From Arcuatula senhousia (taxonomy: Eukaryota > Mollusca > Bivalvia > Mytilida > Mytilidae), in the NCBI GenBank assembly GCA_963971305.1, contig OZ020305.1, forward strand, positions 9,023,001-9,087,000: a stretch of DNA of 64,000 nt, in the 5' to 3' direction. The notes beneath the pieces were generated by a model that saw only the letters and a program-made list of their open reading frames with translations, made no database searches and was not told the DNA's origin. The position numbers were made by a program, and so were the translations under genes. Below are positions 36,101-43,390 of the stretch, one piece after another; the stretch's first letter is position 1; every line of letters starts with the position of its first letter.

Positions 36101-37719
36101 AATTTTTTTTTTGGCAGAGCGCCTCTGATGAGTCTTGTATAGACGAAACGCGCGTCAGGCGTAGCAAAATTTATTGTCTAGAACTTTGTTGTCATTTTAA
36201 TTTTGAACACCCGTTAAGGTTAGCGCTGCTGGTGGAGTTTTAATACCCCGAGGTTGGCCCGCTCCGGCACCAACACTTTTGTGTTGGAGAACACATCAAA
36301 GCTTTAAATTATCCGTTACAATTTCAAAATTGACTAAACCCTAAGGTTCTTCCTTCCCCAGACATAGGTTGATCATCTTAGTTATAATTTGGTTGTCCGG
36401 CTCAGTATTTTTTGGTTTTATTGTTCTATGCTCTTAATAATCATATATGTTTTTGGCTTTTTCAATTTTTTTGGCAGAGCGCCTCTGATGAGTCTTGTAT
36501 AGACGAAACGCCCGTCAGGCGAAGCAAAATTTATTGTCTGGAACTTTGTTGTCATTTTAATTTTGAACACCCGTGAAGGTTAGCGCTGCTGGTGGAGTTT
36601 TAATTCCCCGAGGTTAGCCTGCTCCGGCAACAACACTTTTGAGTTGGAGAATACATCAAAGCTTTAAATTATCCGTTAAAATTTCAAAATTGACTAAACC
36701 CTAAGGTTCTTCCTACCCCAGACATAAGTTGATCATCTTAGTTATAATTTGGTTGCCCAGCTCAGTATTTTTTGGTTTTATTGTTCTATGCTCTTCATTA
36801 TCATATATGTTTTTGGCTTTTTCAATTTTTTTTTGGCAGAGCGCCTCTGATGAGTCTTGTATAGACGAAACGCGCGTCAGGCGTAGCAAAATTTATTGTC
36901 TAGAACTTTGTTGTCATTTTAATTTTGAACACCCGTTAAGGTTAGCGCTGCTGGTGGAGTTTTAATACCCCGAGGTTAGCCCGCTCTGGCACCAACAATT
37001 TTGTGTTGGAGAACACATCAAAGCTTTAAATTATCCGTTACAATTTCAAAATTGACTAAACCCTAAGGTTCTTCCTTCCCCAGACATAGGTTGATCATCT
37101 TAGTTATAATTTGGTTGCCCAGCTCAGTATTTTTTTGGTTTTATTGTTCTATGCTCTTAATAATCATATATGTTTTTGGCTTTTTCAATTTTTTTTGGCA
37201 GAGCGCCTCTGATGAGTCTTGTATAGACGAAACGCGCGTCAGGCGTAGCAAAATTTATTGTCTGGAACTTTGTTGTCATTTTAACTTTATACTTCGACTT
37301 TCATAATAATCCTGTTGGTTACATCGACATTACCACCCGTATGTTCATTATAAATATTTTTTCCAAAGATTCAACTTTTGCGGATGAAGCTTATGCATAA
37401 TGTTTGTCAGCCATAGTCTCATTATTCAGAAGAAACAAATCCATCACATTAAAATTTTGAAAAAAATATCACACAAAGATATTTAGCTTGGATACAAGTT
37501 TCACTTTATTGTTTAACGATTATTTTTTATACAGGAAAGTTGTCGGCAAATGACGAAGTTTTACTGACCAAAAGAAGTAAATCAAATTCTCGATCACAGG
37601 ATGAAATTGGAGACATGATGAACAAAACAAGGCGAATACTACAAGAGTTTTATATTAACTTCAATAAAAGGTTGTCTGATTTATTAAATGATGGGAGGTT
37701 TATCTGGAAAGACTCATGA
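17863..37719 (+). CDS. Carbohydrate sulfotransferase 15-like, seven exons, complete
   Basis: Coding exons 17863-18153, 19049-19292, 22394-22504, 22792-22948, 27917-28079, 32617-32764 and 37535-37719 join in frame (1299 nt, 432 residues). Every intron has GT-AG ends and phases match. The protein has a short basic cytosolic tail (SWYRRR), one signal-anchor helix (about residues 14-32), a lumenal stem, the 5'-phosphosulfate loop GLPKCGTTDLW (140-150) and the 3'-phosphate motif VRNPIERLYSNY (R263, S271). This is the layout of Golgi type II enzymes that move sulfate from PAPS to glycosaminoglycan sugars; the closest family I recognise is GalNAc4S-6ST (CHST15). The exact acceptor is unknown. An acceptor site at 17856-17857 six bases before the ATG implies a non-coding first exon upstream that I cannot place. 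Confidence 0.93.
18595..18855 (+). repeat. Dispersed repeat, copy in intron 1
   Basis: Shares ATGTGCCTGTCCTA, AGGAATCTT and the GAGCAGCG...GCTGCTGGC...TTTTC order with 63480-63720. The short open frame inside (18662-18859) is not conserved in the other copy. No gene is called. Confidence 0.55.
19049..19292 (+). CDS. Sulfotransferase exon 2
   Basis: Acceptor AATTACAG, donor CG|GTAAG, phase 0 to 1. Encodes residues 98-178 with the PAPS-binding loop GLPKCGTTDLW and the following KESKFF segment. Confidence 0.93.
19535..19960 (-). mobile_element. Helentron-like fragment, reverse orientation
   Basis: On the minus strand it shows two to three diverged 155-bp monomers (as at 1-2622) and ends with the GATTCAGGCTCCTAGGAGC hairpin near 19540-19560. 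Non-coding; lies in sulfotransferase intron 2. Confidence 0.65.
20160..20450 (-). mobile_element. Single retrozyme-like repeat copy
   Basis: Minus-strand copy of part of the ~361-bp unit found tandemly at 34.4-37.3 kb: AGAGCGCCTCTGATGAGTC, TTTATTGTCTGGAACTTTG and GTTGTCATTTG are shared. Flanking sequence beyond about 20270 diverges. It lies antisense in intron 2. Confidence 0.75.
20192..20235 (-). ncRNA. Hammerhead ribozyme, type I minimal, intact core
   Basis: On the minus strand: stem I GCGCCU/AGGCGU, core CUGAUGA, stem II GUCU/AGAC with loop UGAAU, GAAA, short stem III (A-U, C-G) with loop GCGU, cleavage triplet GUC. All invariant core bases, including G5, G8 and G12, are present, so self-cleavage is expected if it is transcribed on the minus strand. 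Confidence 0.88.
20690..22040. repeat. ~130-bp satellite array, interrupted
   Basis: Monomers share GTCATTCATGCAGA, AATGTAGGTCAAGGTGACCT, TTTTGGTAA, TACTATCCAAGATG and ATATCATCTC-ATCACTTGC. Three units lie at about 20690-21080 and three at about 21635-22025; 21090-21630 is unrelated sequence between them. After 22030 comes a palindromic ACGTACATTTGTACGT. It resembles the tandem cores of bivalve Helentron-associated elements. Confidence 0.7.
22394..22504 (+). CDS. Sulfotransferase exon 3
   Basis: Acceptor TTTTTTTCAG, donor CAG|GTAAGT, phase 1 to 1. Encodes residues 179-215 (ANWTLDMYLDHF...), with two N-glycosylation-like NxT sites. Confidence 0.9.
22792..22948 (+). CDS. Sulfotransferase exon 4
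   Basis: Acceptor TTACTTTAG, donor AAAG|GTAGTT, phase 1 to 2. Residues 216-267 with GDGSVG and the first half of the 3'-phosphate site, LIMMVRNPIE. Confidence 0.92.
23462..23800 (-). pseudogene. Penelope-like RT C-terminal fragment
   Basis: Minus strand encodes the RT C-terminus: DDFNFPFLCSNIPSAPAYGV, FVSQLIRYSRSC, LLTQGYVAPRLLSSLKK, GISISQM. Same subfamily as 3.1-5.7 kb. Truncated upstream; no RT catalytic motif remains. In intron 4. Confidence 0.8.
24008..25373 (+). mobile_element. Helentron-associated (HINE-like) element, interrupted
   Basis: Starts TTAGCTCACCTGACC at 24008 and ends with GTTGAGCGATTCAGGCTC, a short hairpin and CTCTTGTT. AGCTCACCTG at the left and a GTGAGC-type motif at the right form the asymmetric terminal inverted repeat expected of Helitron2/Helentron derivatives. 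The core is diverged 155-bp monomers related to 1-2622. An RT fragment (24374-24918) is inserted in it. No protein is encoded. Confidence 0.65.
24374..24918 (-). mobile_element. 5'-truncated Penelope-like insertion with 20-bp target duplication
   Basis: Minus strand carries the RT C-terminus (YISQLIRYARACTHFTDF type, about 24740-24910) and the conserved 3' tail (24375-24560) also seen at 41.9-42.2 and 47.1-47.4 kb. Flanks 24354-24373 and 24919-24938 match at 19 of 20 bases (both read TTTCATTTTTT-CCTATGGA). The long duplication and 5' truncation fit target-primed reverse transcription. Confidence 0.8.
25526..26912 (+). pseudogene. Penelope-like RT region, broken
   Basis: RT spread over two frames: 25526-25948 ends at TAA; the frame then changes near 25920, a TAA stands at 26100-26102, and the same frame continues to 26912-26915. 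Catalytic DD is kept. A frame change near 26915-26950 separates it from the endonuclease. Confidence 0.85.
26952..27257 (+). pseudogene. GIY-YIG endonuclease domain of the Penelope-like element
   Basis: About 100 residues with a zinc-binding-like CDTDCEVCDKL linker, FFMCSTRNVIYAIFCKTC, the YVGET core of GIY-YIG, ER(L)QEHL helix with catalytic-type Arg, and SVAQHF. The stop at 27255-27257 cuts the frame before the usual acidic catalytic residue region can be followed, so it is likely inactive. Confidence 0.85.
27424..27460 (+). ncRNA. Hammerhead-like motif at the 3' end of the Penelope-like element
   Basis: CTC, CTGATGA, A-GGC/GCC stem II with loop ACCT, GAAAC, GTT, GAG. The two core blocks CUGAUGA and GAAA are exact. 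Stem I is only 3 bp before a mismatch, stem III has no real loop, and stem II starts with an extra A. Hammerheads are known in Penelope-like elements. This copy is probably degenerate. Confidence 0.45.
27917..28079 (+). CDS. Sulfotransferase exon 5
   Basis: Acceptor TCTGTCTACAG, donor AAG|GTACAA, phase 2 to 0. Residues 268-322. It completes the 3'-phosphate site (RLYSNYLY) and includes the FQQAVIEALQ helix and a conserved-looking cysteine pair. The preceding 5-kb intron holds two Penelope-type elements. Confidence 0.92.
28676..29252. mobile_element. Foldback island built from GGTCTGGTCT/AGACCAGACC words
   Basis: Termini 28676-28701 and 29227-29252 are inverted repeats matching at 24 of 26 bases (core CCAAACCTAACCTGTA). 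Between them, short words such as GGACCAGACCTAAG and CTTAGGTCTGGTC recur in both orientations at irregular spacing. No coding frame. It is nested in flanks (about 28550-29290) that share CATCCTTA/TAGGATG words in inverted orientation. Confidence 0.7.
29690..30080. repeat. CATCGTA/TTCGTG word-saturated island
   Basis: Words such as TTCGTG, CCATCGTA, ATTCGTAT and their complements recur through the stretch with no fixed period. Local GC is higher than the flanks. A sister island lies at 31690-31995. Short frames here are by-products of the words. Confidence 0.5.
30570..30870 (+). mobile_element. Helentron-like fragment (161-bp monomer family)
   Basis: Contains GTGTGTCCGTCTGGCCCGGC, then AGTTTTCCGCACTTTTTG, TTTGGTATGTGAGT and GGGTTACAGATCAAG, the landmarks of the intact element at 41031-41887. 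One to two degraded monomers only. Confidence 0.55.
31690..31995. repeat. CCATCGTA word-saturated island, second copy
   Basis: Repeats of CCATCGTA, CTTCGTA and CATCGTATG through about 300 bp, in sulfotransferase intron 5. Same word set as 29690-30080. Confidence 0.5.
32617..32764 (+). CDS. Sulfotransferase exon 6
   Basis: Acceptor CATTGTAG, donor A|GTAAGT, phase 0 to 1. Residues 323-371 (VGMYYIFLADWLRVFP, IIRMEDY), matching the family's C-terminal core. Confidence 0.92.
33740..34320 (-). pseudogene. Penelope-like 3' fragment with (CA)n
   Basis: Minus strand matches the RT C-terminus and tail of the 3.1-5.8 kb subfamily: IPSAPAYEV near 34240-34260 and a GISISQM-type block near 34040-34070, then the non-coding tail. 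A simple (AC)n run lies at 33832-33854. It lies in intron 6. Confidence 0.7.
34664..34707 (+). ncRNA. Hammerhead copy 1, G12 mutated
   Basis: CUGAUGA is intact, but the second core block reads AAAA instead of GAAA after stem II AGAC, so G12, the general base, is lost. Predicted inactive. Confidence 0.85.
35027..35070 (+). ncRNA. Hammerhead copy 2, G8 mutated
   Basis: Core reads CUGAUUA: G8, the general acid, is U. All stems are intact. Predicted inactive. Confidence 0.85.
35388..35431 (+). ncRNA. Hammerhead copy 3, intact core
   Basis: CUGAUGA, stem II GUCU/AGAC, GAAA, stem III loop ACGC, GUC. Stem I ends AGGCGA, so the outermost pair is lost. Predicted active. Confidence 0.88.
35748..35791 (+). 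ncRNA. Hammerhead copy 4, G8 mutated
   Basis: Same CUGAUUA change as copy 2. Predicted inactive. Confidence 0.85.
36119..36162 (+). ncRNA. Hammerhead copy 5, intact
   Basis: Stem I GCGCCU/AGGCGU, stem II GUCU/AGAC (loop UGUAU), CUGAUGA and GAAA intact, stem III C-G with loop GCGC, cleavage after GUC. ACGCGCGU over stem III is self-complementary. Confidence 0.92.
36479..36522 (+). ncRNA. Hammerhead copy 6, intact core
   Basis: As copy 5 but loop III reads GCCC, which breaks the palindrome, and stem I ends AGGCGA. Confidence 0.88.
36841..36884 (+). ncRNA. Hammerhead copy 7, intact
   Basis: Same sequence as copy 5 through all stems and core. Confidence 0.92.
37203..37246 (+). ncRNA. Hammerhead copy 8, intact
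   Basis: Same as copies 5 and 7. The unit ends about 40 bp later (37285), about 250 bp before exon 7. Confidence 0.92.
37535..37719 (+). CDS. Sulfotransferase exon 7 with stop
   Basis: Acceptor TTATACAG at 37534, phase 1 in. Residues 372-432, TGA at 37717-37719. Ends with the family-like LSDLLNDGRFIWKDS helix. Confidence 0.92.
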
Positions 37720-37923
37720 GGTTGTGAATATAATCTTCAGGGTGGGATTATGTATTTCGTTTTCTTTCTGTCAGTAAGAGACGAAATATTTGTGTGAAGG
37801 CTTCAAACCCTCACAAATTGTACATGTCGTAATATCGTAATGAGTATAAAAAAAGAAACCTGGTGTACGAAATGCTTGTTAGTATAATATTTTAGCGTTA
37901 CAGATTATAACTGTAAACAGAAT

Positions 37924-37933
37924 AATAAATAAA
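37924..37933 (+). terminator. Polyadenylation signals of the sulfotransferase gene
   Basis: Overlapping AATAAA hexamers at 37924-37929 and 37928-37933, about 205 bp after the stop. They are the first good signals I saw after the stop codon. Confidence 0.5.
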
Positions 37934-38023
37934 CGTAAAAAAAAAACCTCTGCAAAGTTTCTCTGTGCCTTTAGAATTATATGATTTATTCAAATATCTT
38001 TATTAAGTAACTACAATGAACTG

Positions 38024-38660
38024 CAGTTGAGTCCAGTTCTAACATCTCTTCAGAACTGTCAGGAATCTGTTCTAATTCTGTTCTGCTGACAGTTCTAGGA
38101 CAACTTATGACACGCCCTGTCCTGTCATAGAACAGTTCTGGACAGTTCTATCCCGTAACAAATTTAAAACTGTTCTAACCCCTGACAGTTCTAAGCTGTC
38201 ATACGCCCTTACAGTTTTAACCTGTTCTGTGCCCTGACAGCTTAGAACTGTTCTAGCCTCGGACAGTTCTACCCCCTGGCAGTTCTGATTGTGACGATTT
38301 CAGAACAGTATAGAATAAAGAATTGTCTGGTTAAAATAAATTTATATATCGAGTTTCATTAAATAATTATGCCGAAAATATGCGCATTTTCCGAATTAGG
38401 AGTATTATTATATCCGCGTGACGTCATTTAGAACTGTCAGGGTGCAGAACTGTCCAAGGCTAGAACAGCTCTAAGGTGTCAGGGCCTAGAACAGTTCTAA
38501 GCTGTCAGGGCCTAGAATAGCTCTTAAGGTGTCATGGGTTAGAACAGGTTATGGCAGTTCTATCCTAGAACAGGTTATGACAGCTGCTGTCCAGGGTTAG
38601 AACAGGCTTAGAACTGTCAGGAGAGCTGGACAATAGAGATGTTAGAACTGGGCTCAACTG
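38024..38660. mobile_element. Foldback island built from CAGTTCTA/TAGAACTG words
   Basis: Termini 38024-38049 and 38635-38660 are 26-nt inverted repeats with one mismatch (core CCAGTTCTAACATCTCT). The left half carries mostly ACAGTTCTA and the right half TAGAACTGTCAGG, around an AT-rich centre at 38290-38430. Word spacing is irregular. Non-coding. Confidence 0.75.
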
Positions 38661-39529
38661 ATGGCCTGATTGTTAAACGGAATGTTCAGGGTCTCTTTTC
38701 CAGAAGAGCCTTATTAAGAATAATAATAATAAAAAAAAAACATTTGTAAGAGAGATTTTATGAACAGGTGCCCCGAGGTTAAGCTTCTCTTTATTGCAAC
38801 ATTCATTTTCAGGGTGACTGAAACCTGTTTAAGGAAACACATGCGAATTATTGCGTTTTTATAGCACATTTAACAAGTTTAGTAGTAGTCCACCTAAGAA
38901 TCCTGTAAAATTGAAGAAAGGTGATTCATTGATAAAAAGGCTACAGTGGTTTAGTTTTAACGAAAGATAGTTCAAAGTATATAAAATAAGAAATAAATAA
39001 CAATTTGCTCATAATTGCCTGGTCCTGGGAGATATCTTGCCATTCTTTTACTATGGTTTCTATTAAAATTATTGACAATTTTAAGAGTTATCTCCCTTTC
39101 TTACATTTTTCCAATGCATTCTATATATATATATATTTTTTTTCTCTTAGGGCCAGGACTAGTTTGGAAAAGAGCATTAAAGATTAAAGCAGGGTGCTAG
39201 TAGGAGTAACGCATCAAAAATAAATTAGTGTAGGCTCTCCACCCATGAATTGCATGATTCTTATAAAAAAGTGCCACTTAAGCAACTCATTGAATTTTAG
39301 CAAAACTACCACGCCGTATTGACATGAAATTCATGTCATGTATAATTTGACAGGACATGATAGGAGCCCAATTTATCCCCTAAATTTCAAAATCATTATA
39401 ATTACTTGTATCTGTAGTTGTGCTGTATTTACTTTACACTACCTCAAAATATGTAAAATGTACTAAAGAAGGTATACTGAAATGTGTAATTAGTGTACAT
39501 GTACCGTAGCGAGACAACCTATATAAATA

Positions 39530-40118
39530 CACTTGGACAAAAGTTAAGGACCACAAATTTTCAAAATTTTCAAAAGTTTTGGTTTCTTATTTTCGTACAG
39601 AAGCATATAAATTTGATCAAAAACCTGCGTGGTGATAAAAGACTAGTACAATGTATGTCCGCTAATGTTAACGTTTATTTGACATAGAACCATTACATTT
39701 GTGACCAACAGTTGGCTTTTTGTGAACATGGGGAAAATTAGAACAGAAAAAAAATTGCAGCTAAAATTATCTGTAATTATGAATTTGTTCTTGATTGTGT
39801 AAAAAATGACCTAAACGTAAAGAATTACCGTTTTCCAACAATAGAATGAGGCTTTCAAGTTCGATATCGTTCAAATTTTCACAAATTGTGAAAAAAAAAA
39901 TTGCCCCCTATTTTCGTGTAAAATTTTTTCACCTAGTCTAGTTCATTGCATATTGCCAGTCTTTTGTAAGGAGAATTTCTGTTTTTATTGATTAAATCTA
40001 AAGTTTGGTTGATGACAATTCCATAAAGCCCTTGGTAATTTTTTTATGTGCAAGATATAAATTTATGACTTTGAAAACTTTGTTGATTTTCAGGTGGTCT
40101 CTAACTTTTGTCCAAGTG
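39530..40118. mobile_element. Tc1/mariner-like MITE with TA target duplication
   Basis: 589 bp. Starts CACTTGGACAAAAGTTA and ends with its reverse complement TAACTTTTGTCCAAGTG; about 25-bp TIRs with two differences further in (AAGGACCAC against GTGGTCTC). Flanked by TA on both sides (39528-39529, 40119-40120). No transposase is encoded. The inner segment 39860-40032 is duplicated at about 40246-40417. Confidence 0.85.
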
Positions 40119-40139
40119 TATATATGTTACAGGACAAGT

Positions 40140-40245
40140 TGGAATCCAGTGCGATCCGGAATCCTCCTAGGCCAAATTGGAATCCAGGGCGATCCGGAAT
40201 CCTCCTAGGGCAAATTGGAATTCCAATTTCTCCCAGACCAAATCG
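40140..40245. repeat. Short GGAATCC tandem repeat
   Basis: Roughly 42-bp unit, about two and a half copies, containing ATTGGAATCCAG, GCGATCCGGAATCCTCCTAGG. A related piece (CCAATTTCTCCTAGGACAAATTG) occurs near 42210-42240. Confidence 0.6.
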
Positions 40246-40417
40246 GAATTCGTTCAAATTTTCATAAATTATGAAAACAATTTTGCCCCCTATTTTCCCC
40301 TAAAAATTTTTTACCCAGTCAAATTCATTGCATATGGCCAGTCTTTTGTAAGAATAATTTCTTGTTTTTATTGATTAAATCTAAAGTTGGGTTGATAACA
40401 ATTCCATATAGCCCTTT
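40246..40417. repeat. Partial second copy of the MITE interior
   Basis: Direct copy of 39860-40032 (shared GTTCAAATTTTCA, TTGCCCCCTATTTTC, CCAGTCTTTTGTAAG, TTGATTAAATCTAAAG). It ends where the RT fragment begins, with CCATATAGCCCTT against CCATAAAGCCCTT. Confidence 0.75.
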
Positions 40418-40425
40418 GCATTCCA

Positions 40426-40887
40426 ATGGGTACAAACTGTGCTACTCTACTCGCCGATTTGTTTTTATACTCTTACGAGACTGGATTTCTTCAGGGACTC
40501 GTAAAGAATAAGAAGATGAAAGAGGCAAGGTCATTTAATCTTACATTCAGATGTATTGTTGATGTCCTTTCTGTCAAAAACACTTCATTTGGTAGATGGA
40601 TTCCTTCAATATATCCTCAAGAATTGGAGATTAAAGAGACCGTCGAATCAAATTGCTTCACGTCTTTCTTGGATTTGCACCTCGAATTTGACCCAGGTGG
40701 TCACCTCAGTACAAAAAATTACGATAAAAGAGACGATTTTAATTTTCAAATTATTAGTTTTCCTAATCTACAGAGCAATATACCTTCTTCCCCTGCATAC
40801 GGTGTTTATATTTCACAACTTATTCGATATGCCAGAGCTTGCACACATTTCACAGATTTTTTTTATCAGACATCGATTTCTTTGTGA
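40426..40887 (+). pseudogene. RT C-terminal fragment
   Basis: Begins at MGTNCATLLADLFLYSYE. The catalytic YIDD has become CIVD (about 40550-40561), so it would be inactive. Continues with SFLDLHLEFDPGG and ISQLIRYARACTHFTDF. A frameshift in a T-run near 40860 moves the end of the domain to another frame. Confidence 0.85.
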
Positions 40888-41030
40888 CCGAATTTTGGAG
40901 CAGGGCTATAAGAAAATACGTCTCATACGATCCCTAAAAATTTCTTTCTTCGTTATCAGCGACTAGTAGAAAAGTTCTAAATTGGGTTAAAAGATATGGT
41001 GGTTAATTGTTAGTCCCCTACCGGCGAAAG

Positions 41031-41887
41031 CCGAAGGGGACTATAGGTTTGCGCTCTGTCCGTCTGTCCGTCTGTCTGTCCGTCTGTCACGCCTCAGTTT
41101 TCCGCACTTTTTTTTCTAAACGCTTATGGATAATGAACTGATTTTTGGTATGTGAGTTTATCTTGATGAGTTACAGATCAAGTAAAAGTTTCGCGCCGGT
41201 CCACAATTTTTTATGGGAGTTATGGCCCTTTGAACTTTGAAAATTCACTTAATTTTCAGTTTTCCTCACTTTTTTTCTAAACACTTATAGATAATGAAAT
41301 GATTTTTGGTATGTTAGTTAACCTTGATGAGTAACAGATCAAGTTTGAGTTTCGTGCCAATCTACAAATTTTTATGGGAGTTATGGCCCTTTGAACTTTG
41401 AAAATTCACTAAAATTTCAGTTTTCCGCACTTTTTTTCTAAACGCTTATAGATAATGAACTGATTTTTGGTATGTGAGTTTACCTTGATTAGTTACAGAT
41501 CAAGTGTGAGTTTCGTGCCGATCCATAAATTATTATGGGAGTTATGGCCCTTTGAAATTTGAAAATTCACTAAATTTTCAGTTTTCCTCACTTTTTTTTT
41601 CTAAACGCTTATAGATAATGAACTGATTTTTGGTATGTGAGTTAACCCTGATGAGTTACAGATCAAGTTTGAGTTTCGTGCCGGTCCACAAATTTTTTTG
41701 GGAGATATGGCCCTTTGAACTTTGAAAATCTATTGCATTTGTCTTTTCTAAACTTTTTTTTATTGTTCCTTGTAGATAATAAACTGATCAAGTTTAGGTA
41801 TTCATTTGTTTGACAAATTGTTACCAGTGACTGAAATATGAGGCCGGTAGGGGACTAAGTATTGTTTTGCAATACTCTCAGAATGCT
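41031..41887 (+). mobile_element. Helentron-associated (HINE-like) non-autonomous element
   Basis: Starts TAGTCCCCTACCGGC; the reverse complement GCCGGTAGGGGACTA lies near the right end (41843-41857), followed by a hairpin AGTATTG-TTTT-CAATACT and CTCAGAATGC. TTGT flanks both sides (41027-41030 and 41888-41891), and the empty site is visible in the sister RT copies. A GTCCGTCT microsatellite (41058-41088) follows the 5' palindrome; then four ~161-bp monomers start with CAGTTTTCC at 41095, 41257, 41418 and 41579. These are features of Helitron2/Helentron derivatives with asymmetric TIRs. Confidence 0.72.
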
Positions 41888-42929
41888 TGTTTTAATTAGT
41901 GTTTGACTGGTCTGCTGTACTGAGATGGTCACCTCAATATCCCTATTGTGTCTCACAACTATGTTGTGTTCTATGGTCATTACCGGATCCTAAGATAGCA
42001 ACGGAAGAGGGTGGTTTGGCGCCATAAAACCTGGTTTAACCCACCATTTCGTTTGAAAAGCCTGTACCAAGTCAGGACCATTGCGATCCACCAATTCTCC
42101 GGTATGACTGATTCGTTTTTGTCATTTTCTCTAGACTATGAGATTGATCATTCAAGTTCGGTAGTTTTGTTATTACCTTTATTTGCCCTGGATTTAATCC
42201 AGTGTAAATTGGAACTCCAATTTCTCCTAGGACAAATTGAGATATCCAGATTTGCCACAGGAGGACTTATTGTTAAAATATTGTTACAGAATAAAACAAC
42301 CTGAGACATTAGGCTACTCCAAATCGATTTCTAGTTTGTCTGACATTTGTAGCCAGCGCGGCCGTCCGAATTTTAAAAATTTTTGTTAACAAATTGCAAT
42401 TTTACAGGTGCCAGAATTTTCACCTAGTGACTGGCAACTTTTTTTCAATTTCAATATTGTTTTTGTTGTTGTTTTTTAGGCTGAAAGAGTGCATTTTATG
42501 TTTATAGTGTATATTTCAACTTGTATAGAATATTTATAGACGCGCCACTTTTATACCCTGGAAGTAGGCGCCCCCGCTGTAAAGGGGTAGATCTAAATAA
42601 AATATATATATATATATTAAGACTTAGAAGAAAAATATATTCGAAATCTATTTTAATAAAAGCGAACGCTAAAGTTTTATGGCTCATTTAAGAGTATATC
42701 TAGTGAACAATGGCCACATATGGTTTGATGATTTAAGAACGAAATTCTTACTACATGATACCTGTTAAATTCATGAAAATTCAGCATCGATGTATTTAAA
42801 AAAATAAAACAAACAAATTTTAGGCACAGATGCGGGGGTTTTATTTTTCTTAAACTTTTCTTCCTAGGAGGGGGGGTACTTGGTAATTTTTTTGGGTGGG
42901 GATGTGCCATTTTGAATTTGAATTCAATA

Positions 42930-43390
42930 CCCATATTTATATAAAATTTATATAAAATTTTCAATTTTCATGACCCATATTTATATAAATTTTTCAATTT
43001 TCATGACCCATATTTATATAAAATCGACATTTTTCCTGACCAATATTCATATAAAATATACTTTTTTTATGTCCCACATTTATATTCAGTAAACTGTATT
43101 ACAGTTACATTTTTTTCAAATATTGATATACTATGGCTCTTAATTGTTGCCAAATATAATTTGGGATGAAGATATTTTCTCACAGCTTATTGCTGATGCA
43201 GAATTTCATGAGGCAAATTTTTATATCAAACAGTCAAAATGGACAAAACATTACCCATATTTATACGAGACCAGATTGTTTTTCAATGAAAACTAAAAAG
43301 CATACCCATTTTTATATAAAATTGTCTTAAAACTATACCCATTTTTATATAAATTTTCAGAACAAAAACCTACCCATATTTTTGGCAGAT
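42930..43390. repeat. Degenerate CCCATATTTATATAAA repeat
   Basis: The phrase ACCCATATTTATATAAAATT recurs, exact or near-exact, more than eight times at spacing of 40-60 bp. Low-complexity non-coding sequence. Confidence 0.55.

Larger units (their letters stand above)
34418..37285 (+). mobile_element. Retrozyme-like tandem array: eight ~361-bp units, each with a hammerhead
   Basis: Eight head-to-tail units. The landmark AGAGCGCCTCTGAT starts at 34661, 35024, 35385, 35745, 36116, 36476, 36838 and 37200 (steps 363, 361, 360, 371, 360, 362, 362). Each unit holds CACTTTTGTGTTGGAG-type and CAAAATTGACTAAACCC blocks, a T-rich tract and the hammerhead. There is no protein frame of its own; short frames repeat once per unit. 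Unit size, absence of coding capacity and the hammerhead in every unit match animal retrozymes, which spread as small circular RNAs with enzymes borrowed from other elements. It lies in sulfotransferase intron 6, sense strand. Confidence 0.88.
40410..42190 (+). mobile_element. Penelope-like element fragment, split by a Helentron-like insertion
   Basis: 40410-41030 carries the RT C-terminal half of the same subfamily as 47.1-49.5 kb; 41888-42190 carries its conserved 3' tail (KTWFNPPFRLKSLYQVRT in frame). The two parts are contiguous in the 24.4 and 47.1 kb copies, so 41031-41887 is an insertion. It is 5' truncated just before the GIPMGTNC block. Confidence 0.85.

Noticed and set aside
35261..37306. 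Short frames ending ...DESCIDETRVRRS in the tandem array
   Set aside because: The same frame recurs once per 361-bp unit and is simply the translated hammerhead region.
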